Source: Poa pratensis (Eukaryota > Streptophyta > Magnoliopsida > Poales > Poaceae). From it: 64,000 nt of DNA. Both the position numbers and the translations under genes were made by a program. The notes beneath the pieces are model-generated. The model did not search any database, was not told the DNA's origin, and saw only the letters and a program-made list of their open reading frames with translations. How positions within the stretch are numbered: position 1 is the first letter of the stretch; every line of letters starts with the position of its first letter. Positions 32,901-43,278 of this stretch are shown piece after piece. Location: assembly GCA_947311845.1 (NCBI GenBank), contig CAMZMU010000048.1, positions 20,829,497 to 20,893,496 on the forward strand. Direction: 5' to 3'.

Positions 32901-33750
32901 TCCGTGCGCAGGGGTTGAGAGGGCTGCTACATCGCCTCCGCCTTCTCCCCCTGCGAGCACAGTGGTTGAGAGGGCTGCTACATCGCCTCCGCCTTCTCCC
33001 CCTGCGAGCACAGTGGTTGAGAGGGCTGCTACATCGCCTCTGCCTTCTCCCTTTGCGCGCACAGGGGTTGAGAGGGCTGCTACATCGCCTCCGCCTTCTC
33101 CCCCTGCGAGCACAGTGGTTGAGAGGGCTGCTACATCGCCTCTGCCTTCTCCCTCTGCGCGCACAGTGGTTGAGAGGGCTGCTACATCACCTCCGCCCTC
33201 TCCCGTTGTGCCTGCTCCTGCGGGAGGTCGTCCGCTGTCCATGGTGACCCCGAGACGCAGTGCGCGTCACCTGACGGCGAAGGATGGCGCTTCAGTGACG
33301 GATGAGGACTCGATGGATAAGGCGGTGCGTCGCAAGGCGGCCGCTTTCTCTACTCCTGTCGCTGGTACGTCACAACCCAAGCATTCTTTTTTGTCCTTTT
33401 CAACGTCTACTTTATCATCTAAGTTGTCGGCGGTAGGCGTCAGTCTGGGCAGAAATGAAAATGAGAGGGTGCTTTCGGCTAATGTGTTGAAACATGTAGA
33501 GTATGATTGCCGTAGGGTATCACCTAGTGTTTCGAGTAGGCCGGTAGGCTCACCTGTAGATGATGATGATGATGCGAATGACACATTAGATGGACAGCTT
33601 CTATCACATCTTGTAGGTGAGGTTACGGAGGTGGATTTGGACGAGGCTCAGCTGGGATCTTTTGATGACCTGTATGCTACCGGCCGGAGATCTAAATCCG
33701 CAAAAAATAAAAAGAACCAATCCTCGCGTAAAAATGGCGAGAAAGTCTAA
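29980..33750 (+). CDS. LINE ORF1 (nucleic-acid-binding protein), one internal stop
   Basis: The frame opens with MAGESSGGTSGT and is in phase across 29980-33750 apart from one TAG at 30337-30339. The long intact part is 30385-33750 (1121 aa). Features in order are a Pro/Ala-rich region, an eight-residue Lys run (about 31195-31220), paired zinc knuckles CWKCAVNSHATKDC and CVICENAKHPTPMC (31432-31530), and a DUF4283-like fold (about 31570-32060, ending RRRGIVRILVGM). A Pro/Ser repeat region and an acidic/basic tail follow. Plant LINE ORF1 proteins coat the RNA and carry it back to the nucleus. At about 1250 residues it is long for the family, owing to low-complexity segments. Confidence 0.85.
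32914..33219 (+). repeat. Coding minisatellite in LINE ORF1: six 51-bp units
   Basis: Units start at 32914, 32965, 33016, 33067, 33118 and 33169, exactly 51 bp apart. Each encodes the 17-residue VERAATSPPPSPPASTV with small changes (PLPSPFARTG in the third). The length is a multiple of three, so the frame is kept. The antisense strand has a long spurious frame because of it. Confidence 0.95.
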
Positions 33751-33768
33751 ATCTCCAATAGTTTCCCA

Positions 33769-34371
33769 ATGAATGGCATATTTGAAAATAGCAGAGGTCT
33801 AGGCGACTTGGCTAAACATTTGAATATTGCGCATCATGTGAGGGATCACAAGTTGGATTTTCTGGCTATTTCCGAGACGGGTAGACGAGATTTTCCAAGC
33901 ACCCTACTAGACCGCCTTTCAGGTGGTGTGGACTTTACTTGGCATTCTTGTCCCCCTCGAGGTAGATCGGGTGGCATGTTACTTGGCATTAAAACAGATA
34001 CCATGGAGTTGTTGGACCGATCGGATGGTGAATTTCATATTAAATTTCATATTCGAAACAAGTCCGACAATTTTATATGGAGTTTGGTTGCCGTGTATGG
34101 TGCTGCTCAAGAAGAATATAAGGCTGCTTTTCTTCGAGAATTGGTTAATCTAGCTAAGGATAACCCACATCCTATTTTAATAGGCGGGGATTTCAATATG
34201 CTGAGGTACCGTCACGAGAAAAGCAAGGGTAGATTCGACGGTCATTGGCCTCTCCTGTTCAATGCTGTAATTGATAGCTTGTCTTTACGGGAGGTGCACA
34301 TGACGGGGAGACAATTCACTTGGGCTAATAGTCTCCCGAGCCGACATACGAGAAGCTGGATCGGGTACTGA
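33769..34371 (+). CDS. LINE ORF2 segment 1: AP-type endonuclease
   Basis: This is the endonuclease/exonuclease/phosphatase domain that nicks target DNA. NSRGLGD, FLAISETG, SGGMLLGIK, VAVYGA and IGGDFNMLR fit the family, with the acidic and His residues expected in ISET and GGDFN. The frame ends early at 34369 because one C is missing (CCGAGCCGAC where PSPTYEKLD needs CCC). The next frame continues the same protein. The gap after ORF1 is only 18 bases. Confidence 0.85.
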   Translation: MNGIFENSRGLGDLAKHLNIAHHVRDHKLDFLAISETGRRDFPSTLLDRLSGGVDFTWHSCPPRGRSGGMLLGIKTDTMELLDRSDGEFHIKFHIRNKSDNFIWSLVAVYGAAQEEYKAAFLRELVNLAKDNPHPILIGGDFNMLRYRHEKSKGRFDGHWPLLFNAVIDSLSLREVHMTGRQFTWANSLPSRHTRSWIGY

Positions 34372-35209
34372 TGGACTCCCGTTGGGAGGATAGATATCCA
34401 TTGGTGACGGTACGTGCTTTGGAGCGTATTGAGGCTTTCTCGGATCATGCCCCCATACTCCTATCTACTGGAACTTTGAAACCGCCCGTTAAGTCCCAAT
34501 TCAAATTTGAATTAGGTTGGCTGTTGCGGGATGGCTTTGATGATCTAGTTAAAAGGATATGGGCTCAACCGGCTGTGGGCGTTACTGCTATCCAACGGTG
34601 GAATTATAAGATGCGCAAATTGCGTAAATTCCTTCGTGGATGGGCAAGGCACACAACCGGCATACTTAAAAAAGAAAAGAGCGCCTGTGTTCCATTATTG
34701 ATGAGCTCGATAAACTAGCAGAATCACGACCCTTATCAGCAAATGAGAGTGACCTCAAACGGCACTCAAATGAGCAAGTGGGTCGTATGCTGCGGGAAGA
34801 AGAGCTCAAATGGTACCAAAGGTCTAAGGCCCAATTCATTCTGCAAGGGGATTCGAATACGAGGTACTTCCACAATGTCGCTAATGGCAGACATAGGAGG
34901 AAACTCATTCATTCTCTTCATCAGGATGAGGGTCTGATCGAGGGACAGGACAAGCTCAAAGAATATATTACGGACTACTATAAAGGTCTGTTCGGAGCTC
35001 CGGAGGAAGGAAACTTCACTCTTGATGAGACACGAACGGATGATATTACCCAAGTAACTCCGGAGGAAAACAACCTGCTTATCGCACCCTTCTCTGAAGA
35101 AGAGATAAGCAAGGCGGTTTTCCAAATGGAGCATAATAAGGCCCCGGACCTGATGGATTCCCAGCTGAGTTTTACCAGCATTTTTGGGAAACTATTAAGC
35201 CCGACTTGA
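34371..35209 (+). CDS. LINE ORF2 segment 2: endonuclease end and RT N-terminal region, two frames
   Basis: 34371-34718 supplies FSDHAPILLSTG, the conserved SDH end of the endonuclease. It then shifts -1 near 34679 (AAAAGAGCGCC; KEKERL expected). 34778-35209 supplies LKWYQRSKAQFILQGDSNT and the AVFQMEHNKAPD block. It shifts -1 again near 35145, where GGCCCCGGACC lacks one G of the expected APGPDGFPAEF. These lead straight into the RT frame. Confidence 0.8.
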
Positions 35210-36681
35210 TCGAGCTATTCGGCTGCTTACATGCTGGAGAACTCGAGCTTTTTCGCCTTAATTTTGGGGAAATCGTTTTGTTGCCTAAGATTCAGGCGGC
35301 GGAGAGGATACAACAGTATCGTCCGATATGCCTACTGAATGTTAGCTTCAAGATCTTTACAAAAGTAGCGACTATTAGGCTGAATTCGGTTGCAGATCAT
35401 GTGGTTAAACCTACCCAAACTGCCTTTATGCAAGGGAGGAATATACTAGACGGGGTCGTGGTCCTCCACGAGACCGTACATGAGATGCACACGAAGAAAC
35501 TTAATGGGGTAATATTCAAAATAGACTTTGAAAAAGCTTATGACAAAGTAAAGTGGCCGTTCTTACTACAAACCCTGAGAATGAAAGGGTTCTCTGAGGA
35601 GTGGTGCGAATGGATCCGAAACTTTGTTGTGGGTGGAAGTGTGGCGATAAAAGTCAATGACGACGTGGGCCACTACTTTCAAACAAAAAAGGGCTTAAGG
35701 CAAGGTGATCCTCTATCGCCTATACTATTCAATATAGTGGCTGATATGTTGACCATCATGATTGAGCGGGCAAAAACGGATGGCCAAATTGAAGGGGTAG
35801 TTCCACATCTTGTCGATGGGGGACTGTCTATACTTCAATATGCGGACGATACAATAATCTTTATGGAACATGATCTTGATAAGGCGTCGAATCTGAAATT
35901 GATTTTATCAGCATTCGAGCAATTATCAGGATTAAAAATCAATTTCCATAAAAGTGAATTGTTTTGCTTCGGCGATGCACAGGATGCAGCTGCTCAGTAT
36001 GCTGATATATTCGGTTGTGAGCAGGGTCAATTTCCTATTATGTACTTGGGTATACCAATACATTATCGGAAACTGACTAATGCGGAATGGAGACACGTTG
36101 AGGAACGTCTGCAAGCACGGCTGGCTAGTTGGAAAGGCAAATTACTGTCCCTTGGAGGAAGATTGGTGCTCATCAATTCGGTACTTACAAACATGGTACT
36201 GTATATGATATCCTTCTTCCAGTTACCAAAAGGCGTCTTGAGTAAATTGGATTACTTCCGATCAAGATTCTTTTGGCAAGGGGACGGTGAGAAAAAGAAG
36301 TATCGACTGGCTAAATGGGATGTTGTTTGTCGACCAAAAGATCAAGGAGGGCTCGGTATTCATGATCTTTGTATCAAGAATTCAGCCCTTCTAGGGAAGT
36401 GGCTTTTTAAGCTGCTAACCGAAGACGGAATTTGGCAAACACTTCTTAAACGTAAATACATCGGCACAAAGGCGGTATCACAGGTGTATTGGAAACCTGG
36501 TGACTCCCACTTTTGGGCCGGCCTAATGGCGACTAAGAAGCACTTCTTTCGCTTTGGTGTATTTAACATTAAGGATGGCACGGAAATTAGATTCTGGGAG
36601 GACAAATGGTTAGGAAACACCACCCTCCGGGAACAATATCCTGCTCTATACAATATTGTCGACACAAAGGGGATACTATAG
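35206..36681 (+). CDS. LINE ORF2 segment 3: reverse transcriptase
   Basis: A 491-residue segment with all RT blocks of plant L1 elements: YRPICLLNVSFKIFTK, QTAFMQGRNILDGVV, FKIDFEKAYDKVKW, GLRQGDPLSPILF and the catalytic LQYADDTIIF. The thumb follows with YLGIPIHYRKL and LASWKGKLLSLGGRL. It carries out target-primed reverse transcription. The frame stops at 36679 where GGGG replaces an expected GGGGG; the next frame continues as DTIATVMQ. Confidence 0.92.
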   Translation: MIELFGCLHAGELELFRLNFGEIVLLPKIQAAERIQQYRPICLLNVSFKIFTKVATIRLNSVADHVVKPTQTAFMQGRNILDGVVVLHETVHEMHTKKLNGVIFKIDFEKAYDKVKWPFLLQTLRMKGFSEEWCEWIRNFVVGGSVAIKVNDDVGHYFQTKKGLRQGDPLSPILFNIVADMLTIMIERAKTDGQIEGVVPHLVDGGLSILQYADDTIIFMEHDLDKASNLKLILSAFEQLSGLKINFHKSELFCFGDAQDAAAQYADIFGCEQGQFPIMYLGIPIHYRKLTNAEWRHVEERLQARLASWKGKLLSLGGRLVLINSVLTNMVLYMISFFQLPKGVLSKLDYFRSRFFWQGDGEKKKYRLAKWDVVCRPKDQGGLGIHDLCIKNSALLGKWLFKLLTEDGIWQTLLKRKYIGTKAVSQVYWKPGDSHFWAGLMATKKHFFRFGVFNIKDGTEIRFWEDKWLGNTTLREQYPALYNIVDTKGIL

Positions 36682-37442
36682 CCACTGTTATGCAGTGCTC
36701 ACCACCCAATGTGACGTTCAGACGAGATTTATTTGGTCCAAGATTATTATCTTGGAACGCCTTGCTGGCACGGTTGGCCTCAGTCCAACTTACACAAGGT
36801 CCTGATGAATTTCGGTGGAATCTATGCGGGAATGGAAAATTCTCAGTAGACTCTATGTATAGGGCGCTTGCGCATTCGGATATTCCAGTCGATGATAATA
36901 AAAAAATATGGCAAATGAAGATTCCACTTAAGATTAAAGTATTTACGTGGTATCTTCGTAGGGGTGTCATTTTAACCAAGGATAACCTTGTCAAACGGAA
37001 TTGGCATGGAAGTACTAAGTGTGTATTCTGTCCACAACAAGAGACAATAAAACACTTATTCTTCGAGTGTAATTTCGCACGTTCTATATGGTCATCCATC
37101 CAAATAGCGTCTAATCTTTATCCGCCCAAGTCGGTGGCCAATGTTTTTGGCAACTGGCTTCATGGGATTGATAAAAAACTTAGAACGGTTATTAGGGTGG
37201 GAGCGATTGCCGTTATATGGTCGCTTTGGCTCAGTAGAAATGACAAGGTTTTCAATGATAAAGATGTTTCTCATTTGCAGGTACTCTACCGATGCACAGG
37301 TATTCTCCGTACGTGGTCCACCTTACAGCGTGTGGGACATCGAGACCTCTTTATGGAGGCGTGTGCACGGCTGGAAACGGTGGCAAGGGACATTTTTACA
37401 CAACATGGGTGGCCGCTTGATCGCCGGATTGGACCGCCATAG
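36606..37442 (+). CDS. LINE ORF2 segment 4: C-terminal zinc-binding RT-associated domain
   Basis: Real coding begins near 36660 and ends at 37442. The segment has FRWNLCGNGKFSVDSMYRAL, then WQMKIPLKIKVFTWYL and the CVFCPQQETIKHLFFEC zinc-binding motif, the standard C-terminus of plant LINE ORF2. It closes before a 170-bp 3' UTR with AATAAA and a poly(A) tail. The first 18 residues of the ATG-initiated frame belong to another phase. Confidence 0.85.
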   Translation: MVRKHHPPGTISCSIQYCRHKGDTIATVMQCSPPNVTFRRDLFGPRLLSWNALLARLASVQLTQGPDEFRWNLCGNGKFSVDSMYRALAHSDIPVDDNKKIWQMKIPLKIKVFTWYLRRGVILTKDNLVKRNWHGSTKCVFCPQQETIKHLFFECNFARSIWSSIQIASNLYPPKSVANVFGNWLHGIDKKLRTVIRVGAIAVIWSLWLSRNDKVFNDKDVSHLQVLYRCTGILRTWSTLQRVGHRDLFMEACARLETVARDIFTQHGWPLDRRIGPP

Positions 37443-37591
37443 GCCGTCGAGCTTGCCTACGACATAGGCGTCTTATGTTATCTTTGCTGATTGTAATTCG
37501 CCTTTTGTTCTGATGCTTTTATTTTCTCGTTTGGATTGTGGTTGTGTGCATTTTTATGCAGAGGCCGGGTGTAATACTTAAACTCTTGAGT

Positions 37592-37619
37592 AATAAAGCC
37601 CTTTATCTAAAAAAAAAAA
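37592..37619 (+). terminator. LINE poly(A) signal and tail
   Basis: AATAAA at 37592-37597 is followed 12 bases later by an A-run (37609-37619) that directly abuts the second target duplication. Confidence 0.85.
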
Positions 37620-37632
37620 CTCATGAGTCTCG
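37620..37632. repeat. LINE target site duplication (right copy)
   Basis: CTCATGAGTCTCG follows the poly(A) tail and matches 29731-29743 exactly. Confidence 0.9.
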
Positions 37633-38439
37633 CTAAGAGTCTTTTTGATTCAAATAATTTTTATAAGAATTGTAGATGGATCAAATTATTATGCCATCTT
37701 TGGGTCGCAGGATTTCGAAAACATAGAAATAGAAAAAAATCACATGAATAAGATAAGGTTTATGTGCAAAACATAATATTGTGAACACAGTAATTTCTTG
37801 AAAGTGGGTGTTTGATTTGTAGTAACAGGAAAAACGTAGGAATACTGAAAAGCACAATCAAATCAAGATTAAAGCAAATGCAAAGATGAGATTAGGTAAT
37901 TATTAGTTGCCTTGTTCTTTGTGCATAGGAATATAAAAAAAGGTATGAGCGGAAGGTATAATTTCTCCGTTTTCCCTTTGGAACCTAAAACAAGGAAAAA
38001 GTTCCTCCATTTTTCCTATACTCCATTCTTTTGAATCAGACGGATGATAGTGTCACCAATCTTTTATCTATTCATACGTCCTTCCTCCACTATTTCTGTG
38101 AATCAAAGAGGTCCAAAGGAATTGTTCATATGATGGTTATTTGCTTAGTAGGATTGGATCCCACAAGATTTTCCATGGAATTCGTTGTACCACATCGCAT
38201 GAAAAAATTACCATACACTCAAACCTCTTGGTAAGAATCCTTTGATTTTCATGTGATGAAACCAGATAAGTTTTTGTGCATATGAATTCCTGTAGGATGG
38301 ACGGACATGACATTGGAATCACAGGAATCAAGGAAGCCCTAATTATGTTAAATTCATATTCTAATCATGCATCTATTTTCTTCCATTCTTGGAGTTCTTT
38401 ATGTGATGTTGTAGCTAAATATTTCTGGTTTGTAAATTT
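37633..38439. other. Spacer between the LINE and the satellite array
   Basis: AT-rich DNA without a sustained frame or recognised element ends. Nothing further could be supported. Confidence 0.35.
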
Positions 38440-40118
38440 CAAGATGGCAATAATGTTGCAACATCGCGCGAAACCTGCAAAAAAATTGAAGGACTATACA
38501 GATTTTGGCAACATGTGATTATCTCTACAACGATACAATTTGCTAGATTAGCTCGAGAAACTCTAGTCGAGTCATCATATTAGGTCGATCATCATAATAA
38601 CATCTATCGGCCGAAAATTCAGTCTACCATAATCTCCATACCACGCGCCATCGTCACATACTTTAGAGGCCGCCCCAAATCCGCTTGCGAGCCACCATAT
38701 TTAGAGCTTGTGTGGATATTTGGAGCGCACTCCATCTGTGAAAAGAGAAGTTTTGGCATTGCAATTTATTTTGAGAAATGCCACACATTCAAAATGTTGC
38801 TAAATCATGCGAACCTGCGAAAAATTTGGACCCTACACATTTTGGTAACATGTAGTTATCTCTAGAATGATATAATTTTCTACATCAGCTTCTCTTCATA
38901 GAGCAACTCTAGCCGAGTCATCATATTGGGCAGATCGTCATAATAACCGCTAAGATGTTTTTAGGGAAAAAAAAGATATAGCATAATCGCCACCCCACGC
39001 TCCATCGTGGTATAGTCTAGAGACCATACCAAATCCATCCCAGTACCAAATCCATCCCACGAGTCCCCACATCAAGAGTTTGTTGGAATAATTGGAGCAC
39101 ACTCCATCGGCGAAAAGACAACTTCTCACATTGTAGAAGATTCTAGAAATACCACACACATTTAAAACATTGCAACATGATGTGAAGCTGTACAAATTTA
39201 TGGGATCTACACATTTGGCAACATATGATTAACTCTAGAACGATATAATTTGCAAGATTAGCTCCTCTTCTTAGAACAACTCTAGCTGAGTCGTCATATT
39301 CGGTCTATCGTCCTAAGAATAGGTAAAACGATGTTTTTTCCGGCAAAAAGTCGGTCTAGCATAACCGCCATCTCGTGCTCTGTTGCCAAATATTTTAGAG
39401 GATGCTCCAAAATCCAGCCCATAAGTCTCCATATTAGAGGTAGTGGGATATTTAAAGCGGATCCCATCAAAGAAATAACAAGTTTTGGCATTGCAAAAAA
39501 ATTCTATAAATACCACACGTTCAAAACACTGCTACATCACGTGAAGATGAGAAAACTTATGGCCGTCTACATTAAGAAAACATGTGATTACCTAGTAGCA
39601 CGGTATTATTTTCTAGATTATCTCCTCTTTTGAGAACAACTCTTGGTGAGTTGTCATATTGTTCTGATCATCATAATAACAACGAAATGACGTTTTTGGC
39701 CAAACGCCAATCGAGCATAATCTCCTTCCTGCACACCATCGCAAACTAATTTTCGAGGCTGCACAAAATCCAGCCCGCGAGCCTTCATACTTAGATGTTG
39801 TGGCTGGCGATATTTCGAACACACTCCATCAGCAAAAAGACAAGGGTTGTCATTGCAAAAAGTTGTACACATACCACGCATAACATTGCTAGAAATACCA
39901 CACGTCTAAAGCATTCCTATATTCTGCGAAGTTGCAAAAATGTATCGACATTGCAAAAAATTGTAGATCACACATAACATTGCTAGAATTGCTACATGTT
40001 CAAAACATTCCATTATTTGAGATTGTGAGGATATTTAGAGCATAATCCATAGCGAAAATACAAGTACATCACAAAATATTATAGAGTACCATAGGTTTAA
40101 AACATTGTTGTATCAAGT
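38440..40118. repeat. Degenerate satellite: about five monomers of 340-385 bp
   Basis: A motif with the layout 'GCGAA(C/G)CTGCAAAAA...ACATTTTGGCAACATGTGATTA' recurs at about 38466, 38806, 39180, 39540 and 39925. It is followed each time by TCTAGAACGATATAATTTGC, a GAGTCATCATATT block and GGCATTGCAA. The copies are diverged (roughly 70-85% by eye). The same monomer reappears at 46440-46660 and 47196-47250, so the array once continued across the later insertions. Confidence 0.8.
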
Positions 40119-40555
40119 GAAGCTGTAAAAAGTTGTAGGCCGTCACGTCACTCATGCGTGCGTGGGTTTGGGTCCGTGCGACTGGACCGTGGGCCTTGGC
40201 GTGAGGTGTGCCGGGTGATGTGGAAGGATGTGGGCCCGACGACTTCCAACCATACCGCTCTGCACTCAAAGTACGCCTCCAATGAGGCAAGGCGCACACC
40301 ACTTTTCAACACGTTTTGCAATTAATTCAGTATCTAGATGTATAAATGGCAATCATTAATTTTCATAAATCTCGGCCAATATACATAAGGGGTGGAGGGG
40401 GCACGCATGAGAGAGGGGAGATAGAAGGAGGAAAATTGAGTAATACGACTGAGATAGAGAAAGGAGGAGCGACCGAGAGAGAAGGAGGGGGGCGAGATAT
40501 AGAGGGGGGAGCGCGAAGGAGATAGGGGGAGAGTAATACCTCAGGTTCCTCGACC

Positions 40556-40747
40556 GTGATGGCCGGTGGAGACGAGCGAAGCGAGAAGTTGATGACTGTG
40601 GAGAAAGCCACCCTAGAGGAGCTTGATGTTCAAGATTATGTTCCTGACAACATCATCGTAGAGGCTCGTTGCCTCGATGATGGTGCTACAACTATGGTTT
40701 GTGCGTCTTCCCTACCCTTTTCTTCCATGTATTTGTTTTGGACCTAG
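40556..40747 (+). CDS. Small ORF of composite unit 1 (63 aa), possible exon
   Basis: The frame starts MAGGDERSEKLMTVEKATLEELDV and ends FSSMYLFWT. The matching 62-residue ORF at 43090 differs mainly by conservative changes. In units 2 and 4 it is broken by indels. It lacks any domain I recognise; the acidic central part (EELDVQDYVPDN) is the best-kept. It may be the first exon of a gene whose later exon lies about 250 bp downstream. Expression is unproven. Confidence 0.35.
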   Translation: MMAGGDERSEKLMTVEKATLEELDVQDYVPDNIIVEARCLDDGATTMVCASSLPFSSMYLFWT

Positions 40748-40999
40748 ATTGATCGAAGTTCAGATGAGCGACATACTCTCACCATCATCTCCATTCTTTC
40801 ATGCATGGTAGTACTACACATACCATATGGTGATCTTGATGTGCACGATGAGATGGAGGTCATGAAGCGTGTACTCAAGGGGAGGGCGACTTGCAGGACA
40901 AGATAACGCGACAAGTGAGTTATGAGTTATATTTATCCATATTTAGATGAATCTTGAGGGCAGAGATGACATCCAAGATGAGAATGATGATTTTTTTCT

Positions 41000-41100
41000 T
41001 TGTGTGATGGGCAAGTACAACTGGATTCCTAAGGGTTGGGTGATGGAGATAAGAGCTGGATGGGAGGAAAAGGAGAAGAAACTTTCCAAGGTAGGTAAAT
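41000..41100 (+). pseudogene. MBD-like exon fragment, composite unit 1
   Basis: The frame reads GKYNWIPKGWVMEIRAGWEE and ends KKLSK at AAG|GTAGGT, a good splice donor. A WxPxGWxxEIR core resembles the start of plant methyl-CpG-binding domains. Equivalent exons occur at about 42225-42310 (unit 2) and 43540-43625 (unit 3), with E for K in the PEGW form. The rest of the domain was not found, so function is unlikely. The assignment rests on a short motif. Confidence 0.35.
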
Positions 41101-43089
41101 GAAACCTCCACTTGATATATAACGTATAATATTAGTATGAGTAATTTAAGTTTCGACCATATAACATGTCATGTGAATATGTGATTCACTTCTAAAACAT
41201 TTTGAAGGAAAAAATCACTTTGAGCCATATGTAGTGGACGGATATTTTAAATTTGCAAAAAAAAATGTAGACCACACATAACAATGCTAGAAATGCTACA
41301 TGTTCAAAACATTCCATAATTAGAGATTGTGAGCATATTTAGAGCATAATCCATAGCAAAAATACAAGTACATCACAAAATATTATAGAGTACCATACGT
41401 TTAAAAAATTGTTATATCAAGTGAAGCTGCAAAAATTTTTAGGCTGCCTCATCACTCGCGCAAGCATGGGTTTGGGTCTGTGCGACTGGAGCATGGGCCC
41501 TGGCGTGAGTACGCCTCCAATTAGGCAAGGCGCACACCACTTTTCAACACGTTGTGCAATTAATTCAGTAGCTAGATGTATAAATGGCAATCATTGATTG
41601 TCATAAATCCCAGCCAATAGATAACGGGTGGCGAGGGGCATGTGCGAGAGAGGGGAGATAGAGAGAGGAAGAGAGAGCAATACGACAAAGATAGAGCAAG
41701 GAGAAGCGACCGAGAGAGAAGGAGGGGGCGAGATATAGAGAGGGGGGGGGGGGGGGGCGCGAAGGAGATAGGGGGAGAGTAATACCTGAGGTTCCTCGAC
41801 CGTGATGCCAGATGGAGACGAGCGAAGCGAGAAGTTGATGTTCAAGATTATGTTCCTGATAACCTCATCGTAGAGGCATTTCGCCTCGATGATGGGGCTA
41901 CAACTATGTTATGTGCGTCCTCCCTACTCTTTTCTTCCATGTATTTGTTTTGGACCTAGATTGATCTGAGTTCAGATGAGCGACATTCTCTCACCATCAT
42001 CTCCATTCTTTCATGCATGGTAGTACTACACATACAATACCATATGGTGATCTTGATGTGCATGATGGAGATGGAAGTCACGAAGCGTCTACTCAAGGGA
42101 GGGCGACTTGCAGGGACAAGACAACGCTACAAGTGAGTTATGAGTTATATTTATCTATATTTAGATGAATCTTGACAATAGAGATGGTATCAAAGGCGTG
42201 AATGACGATTTATGGTTTGTGCGAAGGGCAAGTACAACTGGATTCCTGAGAGCTGGGTGATGGAGATAAGAGTTGCATGGGAGGGAAAGGAGAAGAAACT
42301 TTTCAAGGTAGGTAAATGAAACCTCCACTTGATGATATATATAATGTATAATATTAGTATGAGTAATTTAAGTTTGGACCATGTAACATGGTATGTGAAT
42401 ATGTGATTCACTCTAAAACGTTTGAAAGGAAAAAAAACACTTTGAGCCATATGTAGTGGACGATATGTGAAAATTTGCAAAAAAAGTGTAGATCACACAT
42501 AACATTGCTAGAATTGCTACATGTTCAAAACATTCCATTATTTGAGATTGTGAGGATATTTAGAGCATAATCCATAGCGAAAATACAAGTACATCACAAA
42601 ATATTATAGAGTACCATTGGTTTAAAACATTGTTGTATCAAGTGAAGCTGTAAAAAGTTGTAGGCCGTCACGTCACTCATGCGCGCGTGGGTTTGGGTCC
42701 GTGCGACTGGAGCGTGGGCCCTGGCGTGAGGTGTCCCGGGTGACGTGGAAGGATGTGGGCCCGACGACTTCTAACCATTGCGCTCTGACCCAAAGTATGC
42801 GTCCAATGAGGCAAGGCACACACCACTTTTCAACACGTTTTGCAATTAATTCAATATCTAGATGTATAAATGGCAATCTTTAATTGTCATAAACCCCGGC
42901 CAATAGATAAGGGGTGGCGGGAGGCGGCGGGGGGCATGTGCGAGCGAGGGGAGATAGAGAGAGGAAGAGAGAGTAATACGACGAAGATAGAGCAAGGAGG
43001 AGCGACCGCGAGAGAAGGGGGGCGAGATATAGAGAGGGGGAGCGCGAAAGAGATAGGGGGAGAGTAATACCTGAGGTTCCTCGACCGAG

Positions 43090-43278
43090 ATGCCAGACGG
43101 AGACGAGCAAAGCGAGAAGTTGATGACGGTGGAGGAATCCACCCTAGAGGAGCTTGATGTTCAAGATTATGTTCCTGATAACCTCATCGTAGAGGCATGT
43201 CGCCTCGATGATGGGGCTACAACTATGCTATGTGCGTCCTCCCTACTCTTTTATTCCATGTATTTGTTTTGGACATAG
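43090..43278 (+). CDS. Small ORF of composite unit 3 (62 aa), possible exon
   Basis: Starts MPDGDEQSEKLMTVEESTLE and keeps the same frame and length as the unit 1 copy at 40556. Retention of an uninterrupted frame in two of four units may reflect recent amplification rather than selection. Confidence 0.35.
   Translation: MPDGDEQSEKLMTVEESTLEELDVQDYVPDNLIVEACRLDDGATTMLCASSLLFYSMYLFWT

Larger units (their letters stand above)
29744..37619 (+). mobile_element. L1-type LINE, 7.9 kb, with complete target duplication
   Basis: A non-LTR element starts directly after one copy of CTCATGAGTCTCG and ends in a poly(A) tail (37609-37619) followed by the second copy. An AATAAA lies at 37592-37597. It encodes a large ORF1 (zinc knuckles, DUF4283-like fold) and an ORF2 with endonuclease, reverse transcriptase and a C-terminal zinc-binding RT-associated domain, as in plant L1 elements. 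The first 230 bp are a B3-domain fragment rather than recognisable LINE sequence. Reading frames are broken by one stop in ORF1 and four -1 shifts in ORF2. Confidence 0.93.

Noticed and set aside
32616..33242. A 208-codon minus-strand frame with GEGGGDVAALSTTV repeats
   Set aside because: It is the antisense shadow of the in-frame 51-bp minisatellite of LINE ORF1.
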